From Caecitellus pseudoparvulus (Eukaryota; Bigyra: Bicosoecida), in NCBI GenBank assembly GCA_965644315.1, contig CBFFRQ010000068.1, positions 744,001 to 808,000 on the forward strand: a DNA stretch of 64,000 bases. The letters are read 5' to 3'. Below, in pieces: positions 12,871 through 23,093 of the stretch. Numbering within the stretch: position 1 is the first letter of the stretch; each line of letters begins with the position of its first letter. Both the position numbers and the translations under genes were made by a program. A model generated the notes under the pieces. The model searched no databases, was not told where the DNA came from, and worked only from the letters and a program-made list of their open reading frames with translations.

Positions 12871-14602
12871 TCACTGCTCCTTGAGCTTGGAGCTGGGCCC
12901 ACTCCCAAGGGCACGGGCAGTGCCCATGACCCACACTGCCACGAACATGCTGCAACTCAACATGGCCAGAAGCACGGGGAACAGGTCCGGGTACCGTTGT
13001 GGCGGGCGCAGCGCCGCACTGGCAGCCAGCAGCAGAACCTGCGCGCATGCAGCTACCGCGACGGCCCCCCGCTGCCAGCGCGGCGCGCCGGCCCACGCCC
13101 ACACTAGCAGCGCGGCAAGGGCCACACCGCCCACACACAGGGGCACCTGCAGCCCGTCCCTGCACAGCAGAGGACCCATGCTCAGCAAGGCCGTCCACTG
13201 CAGCAGGGCACTGCTCCGGGACGGCCGGAGGCGGCCGCTCATGGCGTCGGCCACGGCTGCCAGCGTACTGGGCAACAAAATGCTCTTCTCGTGCACTTGG
13301 TAGGAAGCCAGGAAGAACGCCAGGCTCCCGTGACTGCATGCCCGCAACAGCTGCTCAGGGCGGCCTGCGGACACGGCCGCTGCCCACATGGCAGGCAAGG
13401 CACCTGCCAGCGTGACGCCTGACGCCAGGGCGAGGACAGAGTGCAGCTGCACCTGCCCTGAGAGCAGTGCGCCACGCAGGCGCAGGACGGGGTCCAGTGC
13501 ACACCACAGGTTGGCGACCTTGTCCTCGAACAGCCCACGGGCGAAGGGAAAGACGCGGCGCCCCACAGCGCGCGCCTGGGCCACGCAGTCGCCTGCCGCC
13601 GCGCACAGCGGGGCTAGCATGGCTGCCTGCACTGTCAGCACGACGCACCCCAGCACGGCAATGTGTGCAAGGAACCGAGCCACAGCCTCGCAGCGAGAGG
13701 GGGCGGCCGCCGCAGCTCGCCAGGCGCGGCCCACGTGCAGTGCGAAGACCGGCAGGGCGTAGTACAGCGCCATCTGCTTGAAGTTCAAGGCCAGCATGAA
13801 GGCGGCTGCGGCGCCGCACTCTGCAGTTGTCGGCAGGGCAGTTGCCGGGGAGCGACAGGCAGCTGCCACGCCCAGCACCCACAGCAACACCAGGCCGATG
13901 CAGACGCCGTTGTACTGAAAGTGCCCATGGTCGATCAGCAGCAGGGGGGGGTGGGCCAGGGCGGCGAGCAGCAGGGCCAGGTCGGGCAAGGTGTGGGGAG
14001 GGCGCCGAAGCACACACACCAAGGACACCACAACCAGCACAAACAGCACCTCTGTGGCCAGCACCGACACACGCATGAAGGCCACCGTCATCGGATCCTC
14101 CACGCCACGGGAAGTCTCAAGCTCCACCATTTCAGGGTGCAGCTGCTCCGCAACGCGCCCCCAAGCGAGCGAAACGTACGCGCTGCAAAGTGGCCGGGGC
14201 AGGGTTTCATGCACGAAACGCTGGCTGGTAGCGCAGGCCTGCCACGTGACACGCACGTAAGTGGGGGGTAATCCAAGCCCCAGTACTGCAGGTCGTTGTG
14301 AGTTCCGTTGATGTACCACTGTGACGGCGGCAAGTTCACCGCTATCTCCATCCAGTGCCGCTGCGCCTCGAAGTCGCCGTGCATGGGCGGCTGGCCCTTC
14401 CCTGTACGCGGCAAGAAACAGTGCGAGATGGGCGCAGCTGGCCGAGCAAAGACACATGGGGCACTCTACCTGAAAAGGAGCTGGTCGCCACCATCGCCCG
14501 GATGGCCATAGCAATGCAAGCCACCAGCAGGGCGGGCAGCAGCCCCGCCTCCTGCCGGCTGCGCCTGCTGGAGGGTGTCACAGGGGCTGCCCTCCCTGCC
14601 AT
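12871..14602 (-). CDS. ALG6: Dolichyl-P-Glc:Man9GlcNAc2-PP-dolichol alpha-1,3-glucosyltransferase (ALG6)
   Basis: ER membrane enzyme that adds the first glucose to the lipid-linked oligosaccharide used in N-glycosylation. Exons 14602-14470, 14401-14257 and 14182-12871 give 529 residues (human ALG6 is about 507). Family signatures in order are [24 protein letters not shown] (formed across the second splice), [11 protein letters not shown] and [17 protein letters not shown], with about ten hydrophobic segments. ALG8 is the close paralogue, but the HFQYNG and [10 protein letters not shown] segments and the [16 protein letters not shown]-terminus favour ALG6. Introns are 68 and 74 nt. It lies 140 bp behind the thymidine kinase start, on the same strand, and is divergent from pantothenate kinase. 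Confidence 0.93.
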
Positions 14603-14749
14603 GTTTGCTGCGGGGAGGGGCAGAGAGGCAATGGAAGGTTGGCCTTGGACACAATCCTGGTACACTGCTCGGTGCCGCGGCAGGACCCTGGCTCCCCTCT
14701 CAATTGTGCCTGCTGTGCTGAGCTGCACAGCGCCGTGCACCCAACGGCA

Positions 14750-16369
14750 ATGGCGTGGTGTCGCTGGGCCCGAGGCCGCCTGCGAACCTTGCGACGACCG
14801 CAGCACCTGCTGGCCCGGCATGCCCACTCCTCGAGGACAGAGAGCTGCATTGGCATTGACATAGGGGGGAGCCTGTGCAAGGTTGCGGTGTTTGAGCCCA
14901 CGAGCCATGACTCGGTGACGCTGCGGCGCATTCGGCAGGTCATGGCGTCAGGGCAGCACCCTGGGTACGACCCCCAGCTGGCCATGAAGACGCCCGAAGG
15001 CGAGTACTCCTTCTTGAGGTTCGAAAGCCGGTGGATGGATGACTTCCTGGCCATCCTTCAGAAGCTGGACTTCCCAGCCAGCGAAGTCCGCGCGACGGGC
15101 GGCGGGGCGTTCAAGGTGCGGAATCTGCTGCCCGCCGCACGCGTCGCCGACGAGTGCGCACTCCTGCCCGCTGCGCGCCTCCCACTCATGCCAGTACTCA
15201 GCAACCTTCAAGGATGCTCTTGGAGTGCATCTGCATGCAGTGGATGAGATGGATGCGCTCGTCAAGGGCCTGCGCTTCTGCCAGCAGGTGTGTGACTGCC
15301 TGCGCAGCAGAGCGAGCTGCAGCCCAACGGCAGCGGCGGCACCTGCCTCACCCCTTCCGCTGCCTTCCTTGGCAGGCCAACCCTGATGAGGTATTCTGGT
15401 ATGATCTGGAGCAGCCTGAGCCGGGTGGCAAACTGCCTTGGGCCTCCTGGACCGGTGGCCAAGCTGAGACACCCTCAGCCCAGGAGAGTGCGCTCGTCGT
15501 GAATATCGGCAGTGGAGTGAGCGTGCTGAAGGTACAGGCTCCAGGGGCAGCCTCCAGCCCCACACCAGTGCAGCGCATTTCCGGCTGCTCTGTCGGGGGT
15601 GCGACGTTCTGGGGCCTGGCGCGCTTGCTCACCCGTGTGCGTAGCTTCGACGAGGCGGTCGAGCTGGCAGGAGCTGGCGACAACACCCGGGTGGCCATGC
15701 TTGTGAAGGACATCTATGGCGGGGAGTACGGCAAGTTGGGGCTGCCGGACGGGCTGGTAGCTGCCGACTTCGGCAAGATGTGTGCGTGCAGTACCCACCT
15801 GTGCGCGCCGCGCTGCTCAGCTGAGCTTCACCTGCCACGTTCGCTCCCTTCCCAGCGACGGTGGACGAAATCGTCATCACTGAGCAGGGGGGCGCGCCTG
15901 TTGGACACATCCCGCCTACTTCCAGCTTCATGGCGCGCTCCTTCAGCCAGCCGCCACCCATCGACATTCACGGCGCCGAGCCTGCCCTGCCCAACGCAAG
16001 CTCCCCTGCATCCGCAACCATCACCCGGTCGCACATTGCGAGCGAAGCAGACTTGACGCGGGGGCTGCTTGTGCTCGTGCTGAACAACATCGCACAGGTG
16101 GCATACTTGAACGCCAAGGCGGAGGGCGTGGACCGCATCTTCTTCACGGGCGGCTTCTTGCGCGAGGGCATCATGGTGCGTTTGCACCCCGCTCGCCCTG
16201 GCGCCTCACGCGCACCCCCTGCCGCCCGCCCCCCAAGCAGATGCGCGTGCTGACGTCTGCCCTCAAGTACTGGTCGGCAGGAAGCATGCAAGCTGGCTTC
16301 CTGGCCCACAACACCTACTTCGGAGCCATGGGCGCGCTGCTGGAGGCACGAGCCGCCGAACACCGCTGA
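14750..16369 (+). CDS. Pantothenate kinase (type II, eukaryotic), probably mitochondrial
   Basis: Phosphorylates pantothenate, the committed step of coenzyme A synthesis. Five exons (14750-15115, 15213-15287, 15376-15781, 15856-16175, 16241-16369) give 431 residues. The ATP-binding GIDIGGSLCK is at about residues 35-44. Then come TGGGAFK, VNIGSGVSVLKV, SVGGATFWGLARLLT, KDIYGGEYGKLGL, the NNIAQVA segment and a C-terminal YWSAGSMQAGFL...YFGAMGALLE, all typical of animal and plant PanK. The first about 30 residues are rich in Arg, Ala and Leu with no acidic residue, like a mitochondrial presequence. I chose ATG 14750 because the frame upstream lacks another ATG. Introns are 65-97 nt. Confidence 0.93.
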
Positions 16370-16379
16370 GTCAATTGCA

Positions 16380-17019
16380 TTACTTGCTGGCCTTCTGCAT
16401 CAGCAACACTGGCTTCATGATGTTTGCCTTGTTCGTTTCGACGACCTTGCCATTCATCACCATTTCATCTGCGGGGGGCACAGAGGAGCGCATGCACGGC
16501 ACGGGTGGAACTTAGCCAGTGGACGCCTCGCACTCACTCAAGATGAAGTGCGCCTTGTCGATGTTGAACATGATGTCCAGCTCGCAGACATTCTGGAAGT
16601 ACTTGTCCAGGGTCTCCACGAGGCAGTGAATGAACTCCAGGATGCCCAGCTCGTTCTGCACACGTCGCGAGATGGCGCATGAGCAGGGCACGCACGCCAG
16701 CCAGCTCAGCACACGCACATCCTCCTCGGCCTCCGCGCCGACGATGAAGTAGAGAGAGGCATACCTTCGGTACACCACCTTCATTCCCCGGTACTCCATG
16801 AACGAGCACTGCAGGCGGGAGGGACGAGGGCGTGGCCCCCAGCGCGCTGGCGTGGAAGTGGCGTTTCGCTGCACACACCTGCTTGTCTGTCCGGGACAGG
16901 CACTTGCGGATGATCTCTGCCTCCAGAGTCGTGCGCTCTTCGATGGACAAGAAGTCAAAGTACTCCGCCAGGCGCGTCTGGCCCTGCTTGTTCACCATCA
17001 GGATGAACTTCAGCGTCAT
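16380..17019 (-). CDS. AP4S1: AP-4 adaptor complex sigma subunit
   Basis: Small subunit of the AP-4 coat adaptor acting at the trans-Golgi network. Four exons (17019-16879, 16808-16719, 16655-16538, 16468-16380) give 145 residues, against 144 in human AP4S1. The N-terminal [10 protein letters not shown] and the [11 protein letters not shown] stretch distinguish AP-4 sigma from AP-1, -2 and -3. [22 protein letters not shown] and the C-terminal [13 protein letters not shown] also match; the last exon is only 89 nt. The second intron (63 nt) is free of stops and a multiple of three, so its retention would insert 21 residues. Donors are GTGTGT, GTGCGT and GTGAGT. Confidence 0.94.
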
Positions 17020-17444
17020 CGTGGTCGCTGGCGGGGTGAATCCGGCACGCGCCCGCCACGCAGGCTGCCTTGCCGACGGCGAGTGCACCGAAGTGGTGCA
17101 GAGACAGAGCTTGGCTGGTATTCGTGGGAAGTTCTGGTTTCTAGTGGGCTGATTTTGGCGCCTTGGCGCGCACTGTGCCACCAAGACAGCGAAGGGGGCC
17201 CGTTCTGTGCAAGCCCTGACAGGCGAGACATGTGATACACCCTACCGAATGATAATACATTGCGATTGTCAAAGAAACACCACCCTTTGCCTGCCTCGAC
17301 GCACGGTACACACTGACGCGAGGCAGTTCCACGCACACCTCGCGCCAACGGTCATCTTTCTGGGCTCAAAGCCGGGTATACACAGCGCCAGAGGCACAAT
17401 TTCCGCAAGCCGAGGGGAGTGCACGTCCACCGCCATCGGGAGCC
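17020..17444. other. Divergent intergenic region
   Basis: About 425 bp lies between the AP-4 sigma start (minus) and the methyltransferase start (plus). Its middle (about 17225-17275) is noticeably AT-richer than its surroundings. I see no exon or RNA gene. It is likely the shared promoter region, with a TTTCCGCA element at 17400. Confidence 0.5.
17400..17407 (+). promoter_or_regulatory. TTCCGCA start-proximal element
   Basis: TTTCCGCA ends 37 nt upstream of the methyltransferase ATG at 17445. Same element as at several other gene starts; role as initiator is inferred. Confidence 0.45.
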
Positions 17445-18203
17445 ATGGCACATGATGACAGTGGTGCAGCTGCAGAGTCCCCGCCGCTCCTGCTGATGGG
17501 ACGCCGCTTTCCGCTGGATTTCCCGGGGGGCGGCCTCGTCATCAGCGGCAAGCCCCTGCTCATCCAGGAAGACTACGAGGCCAGCGACGGCACGGGCGGC
17601 ACGGTGTGGGACGGCTCCACTGTGCTGGCCAAGTACCTAGAGGCTAGCCTCGCAGATGCTCTGAGTGGGCTGACTGTGCTGGAGGTAGGGTGTGGCGTGG
17701 GGGTGGCGGGGCTCGCAGCTGCAGCGCTGGGAGCCGGACACGTCATCCTGACAGACCTCCCGTACGCGCTGGACAACACCCGCGCCGTGGTCAAGGCCAA
17801 CGCCGCCAGCGTGCCCGGCCGCATCAGCGTGGTTGAGTTGGACTGGGCTGCGCCGCAGCCACTGGATGCTGACGTCATCCTGGGCGCCGACGTCGTGTGG
17901 GTGGCGGACCTCATCCCGCCCCTGGTGGACACACTGCGCGAGCTGACGCAGGCCGCCACAGAGGGCGGTGCCGACGAGGCGAAGCACCCCCTTGCCGCCT
18001 CTGACGTGACAGGGGTGGGCCCTCTCGTGCTTCTCGCACACCAGACCCGCAGCGCTGCGAACGACGAGTTGCTGTTTAGCCTGCTGCGGCCTGACTTCGC
18101 CGTAGGCACGGTGCCAGCCAGCTGCCTGCACCCCGACTTCTCCTGTGATGCCATACGAGTGCTGGAGATCCAGCGTCGGCCCGTGTCACAGGCGCAAGGC
18201 TAG
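17445..18203 (+). CDS. METTL21/EFM-type protein (lysine) methyltransferase
   Basis: Intronless, 252 residues, Methyltransf_16 (PF10294) architecture. A TGGTVWDGSTVLAKYL segment precedes the SAM-binding motif I, VLEVGCGVGVAGLAA, at about residues 78-92. Then come TDLPYALDNTRAVVKAN, the LDWAAP motif and ILGADVVW. Family members methylate lysines of proteins such as elongation factors, chaperones or valosin-containing protein; the substrate here cannot be told. An LLAHQTRS segment near residue 190 fits the conserved late strand of the family. The 3' end overlaps the convergent F-box gene by 18 bp of coding sequence. Confidence 0.85.
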   Translation: MAHDDSGAAAESPPLLLMGRRFPLDFPGGGLVISGKPLLIQEDYEASDGTGGTVWDGSTVLAKYLEASLADALSGLTVLEVGCGVGVAGLAAAALGAGHVILTDLPYALDNTRAVVKANAASVPGRISVVELDWAAPQPLDADVILGADVVWVADLIPPLVDTLRELTQAATEGGADEAKHPLAASDVTGVGPLVLLAHQTRSAANDELLFSLLRPDFAVGTVPASCLHPDFSCDAIRVLEIQRRPVSQAQG

Positions 18204-19445
18204 CCCTGGCCGCGCGACTCTGAGCTGGGACATGTCCAGCGCGGGACACTGCACAGCCGTCAGCTTGGCCAGCCGCTTCATGGCCAAGCAAGGGGCGACT
18301 GACTGAACGTGCGGCAGTCCGCTGATGTCCAGTGTTTCCAGGTGTGGGCAGTGTGTCGCTGCGGCGGACAGGGTGGCCTGTGTCACGCGCACCTCACTTG
18401 CGCCGGGCGCCGGTGAGGGCACGGCACGGCCCCCGGACAGCACCTGCACGTAGGTTTGCAGGAGAGAGGAGGGGGCTGCCGTGCCGGCGCCAAGTCGGGG
18501 CGGGCTCATGTCCCTGACGAATGCAAGGTTGAGTTCCCGCAGCCCGGGCAGGCTGGGCAGCACCTGCGTCATCACGGCATCGCACATGGCGGCGCCGGGG
18601 AGGCGCAGCACGGTCAGTGCCGGCCACCACGTGACGACCGCTGCTGCCCACCGAAGGGACAGTGACGGTGCCGCCCCCTGCTCCTGCCAGTGCAGGCTGG
18701 ACAGGCCCCCGCAGGCAACGCGCGTGCCGCGTCTGCTCAGCGAGCTAGGCTCCAGGTCCACGGCGCCAGCTGGCGCGCAGACGGTGAGGGCTTGAAGAGA
18801 AGGGGTCTGCAGCCCCTGACACAGCAGGGCACTCCCAGTGGACACTGCCCTGGGGGCCACTGTCAAGTGCAAGGTGCGCAGCTCGCGCGGGCAAGACAGG
18901 TGGCTCAGCGTGCAGCTGTCACGCAGGTGCAAGCGCAGGGAAGTCAGGGACAGTGCCCCCAATGCGGAGCAGTCCCGCACCGCCCGCCGCGCCTTGGTGC
19001 CTGCTCGCTCGGCTTCCAACGCGGCCAGTCGTGGGCAGTGCCGTGCAAGGCACGCTAGCAGGGAGGAGTTGAGCGTGTTCTCTGGCGCAAGACGCAGAGC
19101 ACGCAAGTGGGCAGCCCTGCCACGCAGGATCTTGGCCAAGACACTGTTGTCCACGGCTCCGCCCCAGCTGCCCACATCCACGCTCTGCGCTGGGCCTCCA
19201 AGCGCCCTGGACGGGTTGGCTGCCACCAGCCACGAGCAGGAGACGCGCTCCAGCGCGACACGGTCCTTCCACGTCAGGCACGAGAGGATCAGGTCCAGAA
19301 CAGTGTCAGGCAAGGCAGGCAGGGCCAGGTCGAAGCAGGGCGTGCTCGTTCCGCGTGCACGCGTGGCGCTGCGCAGGTCTCGCGTCTCGGCCCGCATGCG
19401 CCTCAGCAGGCCCCAGCCGCCAGAGCCACCCTCCGCTGCAGCCAT
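18186..19445 (-). CDS. F-box protein with leucine-rich-repeat-like C-terminus
   Basis: Intronless; 419 residues from ATG 19445 (the frame also runs two codons upstream to a TTG, which I did not use). The F-box LPDTVLDLILSCLTWKDRVALERVSCSW lies at about residues 45-72 and would bind Skp1 in an SCF ubiquitin ligase. The remainder has irregular repeats of the type LxxLxLxxxxCxxL (for example HLRALRLAP, LTSLRLHLRD, GLRELNLAF, HLETLDISGL), typical of FBXL substrate-binding domains. The substrate is unknown. The end of the gene overlaps the methyltransferase end. Confidence 0.8.
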   Translation of the reverse strand: MAAAEGGSGGWGLLRRMRAETRDLRSATRARGTSTPCFDLALPALPDTVLDLILSCLTWKDRVALERVSCSWLVAANPSRALGGPAQSVDVGSWGGAVDNSVLAKILRGRAAHLRALRLAPENTLNSSLLACLARHCPRLAALEAERAGTKARRAVRDCSALGALSLTSLRLHLRDSCTLSHLSCPRELRTLHLTVAPRAVSTGSALLCQGLQTPSLQALTVCAPAGAVDLEPSSLSRRGTRVACGGLSSLHWQEQGAAPSLSLRWAAAVVTWWPALTVLRLPGAAMCDAVMTQVLPSLPGLRELNLAFVRDMSPPRLGAGTAAPSSLLQTYVQVLSGGRAVPSPAPGASEVRVTQATLSAAATHCPHLETLDISGLPHVQSVAPCLAMKRLAKLTAVQCPALDMSQLRVARPGLALRL

Positions 19446-19568
19446 AATCAACCAACCTCACCTGCACATGGACAATACACTGAGCTCTGTGCGGTGTGCT
19501 GCCAGGGCAACGCACGACTCTGGCGAAGTGCAGGTTTTGAAGCAAGGGGGAGGTTGACTGGCAACCAA

Positions 19569-19576
19569 TTTCCGCA
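19569..19576 (+). promoter_or_regulatory. TTCCGCA start-proximal element
   Basis: TTTCCGCA ends 10 nt upstream of the helicase ATG at 19587 and supports choosing that start over the longer open frame. Initiator role is inferred. Confidence 0.45.
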
Positions 19577-19586
19577 GCACAGACGC

Positions 19587-21605
19587 ATGCCGAGTGCCTT
19601 GCCCGCCCTCCTGCACCATGCTGCAGTGGAGCAAGACGAGGTGGGGCTTGCTAAGCTGCTCACAGTCGCATGCCAACCAGCGCCCCTGCCGCTTGCAGCG
19701 GCAGGGGGTCAGCCTGGCGCCGCTGGCGTCGTGCTGAGTCCTTGGCAAGCACGTGCTGCGCAAGAGGCTGTGCGGAGCCCCACTGGCGCAGCGCTGCTCA
19801 TCGCGCCGACAGGGGCCGGCAAGACGGCAGTCGCAGTGGAGGTGCTCGTGGACGCCATCAGCAGTGGCGGCTGGTGCCTCTTCCTGGCGCCGTACCTAGC
19901 CATTGCGCAGCAAGTTACCAGCGGCCTGCGGCGGGCGCTGGCCCACAGCGGCGTGCGTGTGGCCCTGCCGGACGCACAAACACGCGTGGTGGACAGCCGG
20001 CGCGGGGTGACTGCAGACATCGTTGTCTGCACCCCTGAGCGGGGCGTGGGCATCCTGCGGGACGCCTGCGCCGTGGGCACTCCACCTGCGGCAGTGGTGG
20101 TGGATGAGGTGCACCACATCCTGGATGGGACACGGGGCGCCCGCCTGGAGCGCCTGCTCACCATGCTGCGAGCGCTGCCTACGCGGGGTGGCAGGCCCAT
20201 CCGCCTGCTGGGCCTGACTGCGACGCTGCCCACACCCGCAGCCCTGGCCCTCACGCGGTGGCTGGGCGGCGTGTTGCTTGTACGCACGCGGCGCAGCACG
20301 CCCCTGCGAGTCACGTACGTGACTGCCTCAGGCAAGTTGGGCATGGCCGTGCCGCGCGTGCCCACTTGTGCTGCGGAGGCCTCGGAAGCGGCCTTCCCCA
20401 TGGCGCAGTTCTCGCTGCCGTGCCCGCCCGGGGACAGACAGGCAAGCGGAGGGGGACAGGCTGCAGCAGACGGGGGCAGCACCATGCCGCACCATGTGCA
20501 GGCCTTGCTGGAGGCGGGGGCGCAGACGCTGGTCTTCTCTCGGTCCCGGGAGAGCACAGCGCAGAGCTTGCAGCGAGTGGCGGGCCGGTTGCCGCGGCAG
20601 TTGCAGGGGGCTCTGGCGGTGCACCATGGCCACCTGCCCCCTGCACGGCGGGGGGAAGTGGAGGACGCCTTCATCGCCGGCTCTACCACTGCCCTCTTCT
20701 GCACCACCACCCTGGCCATGGGCGTGGACCTGCCTGCAGACGCCGTGCTGGTGCAGGAAGCGCTGGTGGCGGCAGCTCTGCGGCGTCACGCCGGCGCCGC
20801 GGCAGACACAGCCCGGCTGCAGCAGATGGTGGGGCGGGCTGGCCGTGCGGGGCGCGGGCAGCCAGGGCAGGCGCTGCTCTTCCTGCCCCGCTCAGCGCCG
20901 GCGGGGGCCGTGTCCAGCCTGGCGCGGGCTTTGGCGGGGCGGCAGCTGGCGTCCTTCAGCATGCAGGTGTTGGGGGGCGGTGTGGTGCCGCACCTCATCC
21001 CCACGTGCCGCGCCGCAACCCCTCCGCGCTCTGGGCCCACAGCAGCCGCCCTGCATGCGGCCACCCTGGTCCTGGACCGCATCAACCAGGGCGCCTCACA
21101 GGCAACTCTGGCTGACGTGACGACGTATGTCGCCAGCTGCCTTGCAGCGTGGGACCTGGAGCTGGCAGCAGCTGCCACGCTGACGGCCCAGGGTCTGGCC
21201 TGGCTCCGCCACGCTGATGCCGTGCATGTGCTGGGGGCAGGGGCCGCCGCCTCAGTGTTGCCCTCTCGCCTGGGGCTGGCCATGGCCAAGTGCAGCATGG
21301 CGTGGAGCGTGGACTTCACGCTGTCCGTGGCCCGGCGAGCGAGCCAGCCGGGCAGTGTGCAAGACTCCTCGCCAGGGGCCGCCCTGGCTGCTGCAGCTGC
21401 ATTGTTGGGGTGGCCGCGGGACTGGCGTGAGGCGGTGCTGGCGACGGGGGACGCCACGCCCCAGCTCATGAGCGTCCGGCTCCTGCTGCGCATGGCTGCT
21501 GCCCTGCAGTGGCCCATGCTGCAGGCGTGGGGCACGGCTGTGAAGTTGGCGTGCCAGGCGGTGGCGGAGGAGGGGGGCAAGTCAGCCCACCCCCCGCCAC
21601 AGTGA
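19587..21605 (+). CDS. Ski2-like superfamily 2 DNA/RNA helicase
   Basis: Intronless, 672 residues. Motif I APTGAGKT is at about 73-80. Motif II is DEVH at about 173, followed by the motif III-like GLTATLPTP. The C-terminal core has VFSRSRE, the HHGHLPPARR segment, TTTLAMGVDLPA near 373 and QMVGRAGRAGRGQPG near 413. The combination with MGVDLPA and GRAGRxG marks the Ski2-like group (Ski2/Mtr4, Brr2, HELQ, POLQ helicase). After the motor there are about 230 residues of mostly helical sequence, compatible with a degenerate winged-helix/ratchet region. It lacks the DExH-box accessory domains that would allow a closer name, and is short for the group. The open frame extends 160 codons upstream opposite the F-box gene; I treat that as a shadow. 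Confidence 0.85.
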   Translation: MPSALPALLHHAAVEQDEVGLAKLLTVACQPAPLPLAAAGGQPGAAGVVLSPWQARAAQEAVRSPTGAALLIAPTGAGKTAVAVEVLVDAISSGGWCLFLAPYLAIAQQVTSGLRRALAHSGVRVALPDAQTRVVDSRRGVTADIVVCTPERGVGILRDACAVGTPPAAVVVDEVHHILDGTRGARLERLLTMLRALPTRGGRPIRLLGLTATLPTPAALALTRWLGGVLLVRTRRSTPLRVTYVTASGKLGMAVPRVPTCAAEASEAAFPMAQFSLPCPPGDRQASGGGQAAADGGSTMPHHVQALLEAGAQTLVFSRSRESTAQSLQRVAGRLPRQLQGALAVHHGHLPPARRGEVEDAFIAGSTTALFCTTTLAMGVDLPADAVLVQEALVAAALRRHAGAAADTARLQQMVGRAGRAGRGQPGQALLFLPRSAPAGAVSSLARALAGRQLASFSMQVLGGGVVPHLIPTCRAATPPRSGPTAAALHAATLVLDRINQGASQATLADVTTYVASCLAAWDLELAAAATLTAQGLAWLRHADAVHVLGAGAAASVLPSRLGLAMAKCSMAWSVDFTLSVARRASQPGSVQDSSPGAALAAAAALLGWPRDWREAVLATGDATPQLMSVRLLLRMAAALQWPMLQAWGTAVKLACQAVAEEGGKSAHPPPQ

Positions 21606-23093
21606 CGCGACGCCGATGCCGACATAGGAGCCGTAGGCATACCCCAGCAGGCCCACGCTGATGCCCGGCACGAGCAAGTCCTCGTTGCCAGTGGCCTGCG
21701 TCGCGATGGGCACGAAGGGCGGGCTGCAGATGTTGGACACGGAGGCGACCAGCAGCGTGTCCACGTCGATGCCCACCGCCCAGCAGCCCAGGACGTGCAG
21801 AGCCATGCCCAGCACCATGCTGAGGGCCACCTGGGCGAACAGGAAAGGCGACGTGTGGATGAGCTCCTCCACGGACGCCAGCATGCCCACGCTGAGGGCG
21901 AAGACGAGGATGACGTACTGCCCCACGGTGAAGGTGTGGGGCAGCGCCTGCACGGCTGGGACGAAGGACAGCCCCAGGCCGAAGGTGGTGATGAGGAGGA
22001 TGGTGACCAGCGTGCCGAAGTCCCGCTGGGCATCGGGGGGGAAGGCCATGGGCAGGCCCGCCGCCACGCCGACGATGAGCAGGGCCAGCCCCAGTGCCGC
22101 AGCGACGGGGCGGGCGTACTTCCACTGCATCAAGTCCACGAACTGGTCAATGCCGGCAGAGACGCGGGCCAAGGCGGGGGGCTTGGACGCGCAGGCGGAG
22201 GGGCCCGCGCTGCTCTTGCGGTCTGCCAGCAGTGCCTCCGCGGACGGCGTGACGGCGGAGGAGGCACCCTGCGTGGCGGATGCAGGGGCAGGGCTTGGCG
22301 CGCCCTGCCCCCCCTCCGAGGTACTTCGCTCTGGATCGTCCTGGGCGCCGCCACCTGCCTCCAGGGCTGCATCTGGGGCGGGTTGCTGATCCTGGCCCTC
22401 CTGCTCCGTGGCAGGCTCTGCAGTGGGCACCGGCTTGTATGCCTTCATGAAGGTGGCCAGGGCGGGCTTGGCCACCGTCATGATGGCCAGGACGTACAGG
22501 GCGCCCATGACCACTTCACAGGTGTGGGTGGCGATGAAGAGGGACTTGTCCACGTTCAGGGCCGCCGCCACGGAGGCGCCGTTCTGCGTCCCGCCGCTGC
22601 AGATGGCGGTGATGATGCCGGCGACGTACGCGGCGTCGGGGCCCAGCTCCCCCTGCACGGCCCAATAGGCAGCAGAGGAGGACAACACCATGGCGAAGGA
22701 ACCCATGACCATGGCAGCTGCGCACTTCCAGCCCACAGTGCGCAGGGACAGCAGGTCGGCGCCAAACAGCAGCAATGGCAGGCTCAGCGCGACCGTGCCC
22801 TGTGACAGCAAATCCAGCACTGACGCGACAGCAGGCACCTTGTTCAGGCCAGTCTGACCCAGGGCGATGCCGACGACGTACATTGTAATGAGCGGGTTCA
22901 GCTTGCTCGTGATCCATTCGGCAGGCCACTTCTTGTGCTTGCTGTGCAGGGAAGCGCCCCAGGTGCACTGCCGCAGCAGACAGGCTGGCACCTCTTTGCC
23001 GCTCGGCACTCACGCATAAATTAAGAGGCCAGGAAACACGAGGCAGAAAATCACCACTACCACGGCCAGCACGACAAAGCCTGCCTGCGCCAT
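21582..23093 (-). CDS. DUF819 family polytopic membrane protein
   Basis: Two exons (23093-23014, 22941-21582) give 479 residues; the 72-nt intron has a GTGAGT donor. Exon 1 encodes one hydrophobic helix. Exon 2 has about nine more, split by a Ser/Ala/Glu-rich loop of about 80 residues near the middle. The segments GIITAICSGGTQNGASVAAAL and GISVGLLGYAYGSYVGIGVA match the conserved halves of the DUF819 family (PF05684, bacterial YjcL type), thought to be transporters related to cation:proton/glutamate symporter folds. The substrate is unknown. In algae such proteins may be organellar, but I see no clear transit peptide before helix 1. The coding end overlaps the helicase end by 24 bp. A CTTCCGCA element lies 47 nt upstream of the start. 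Confidence 0.8.

Noticed and set aside
19107-19586. N-terminal extension of the helicase by 160 residues
   Set aside because: This stretch is antisense to the F-box coding region, looks unlike a protein domain, and a TTTCCGCA element followed by ATG 19587 marks a better start.
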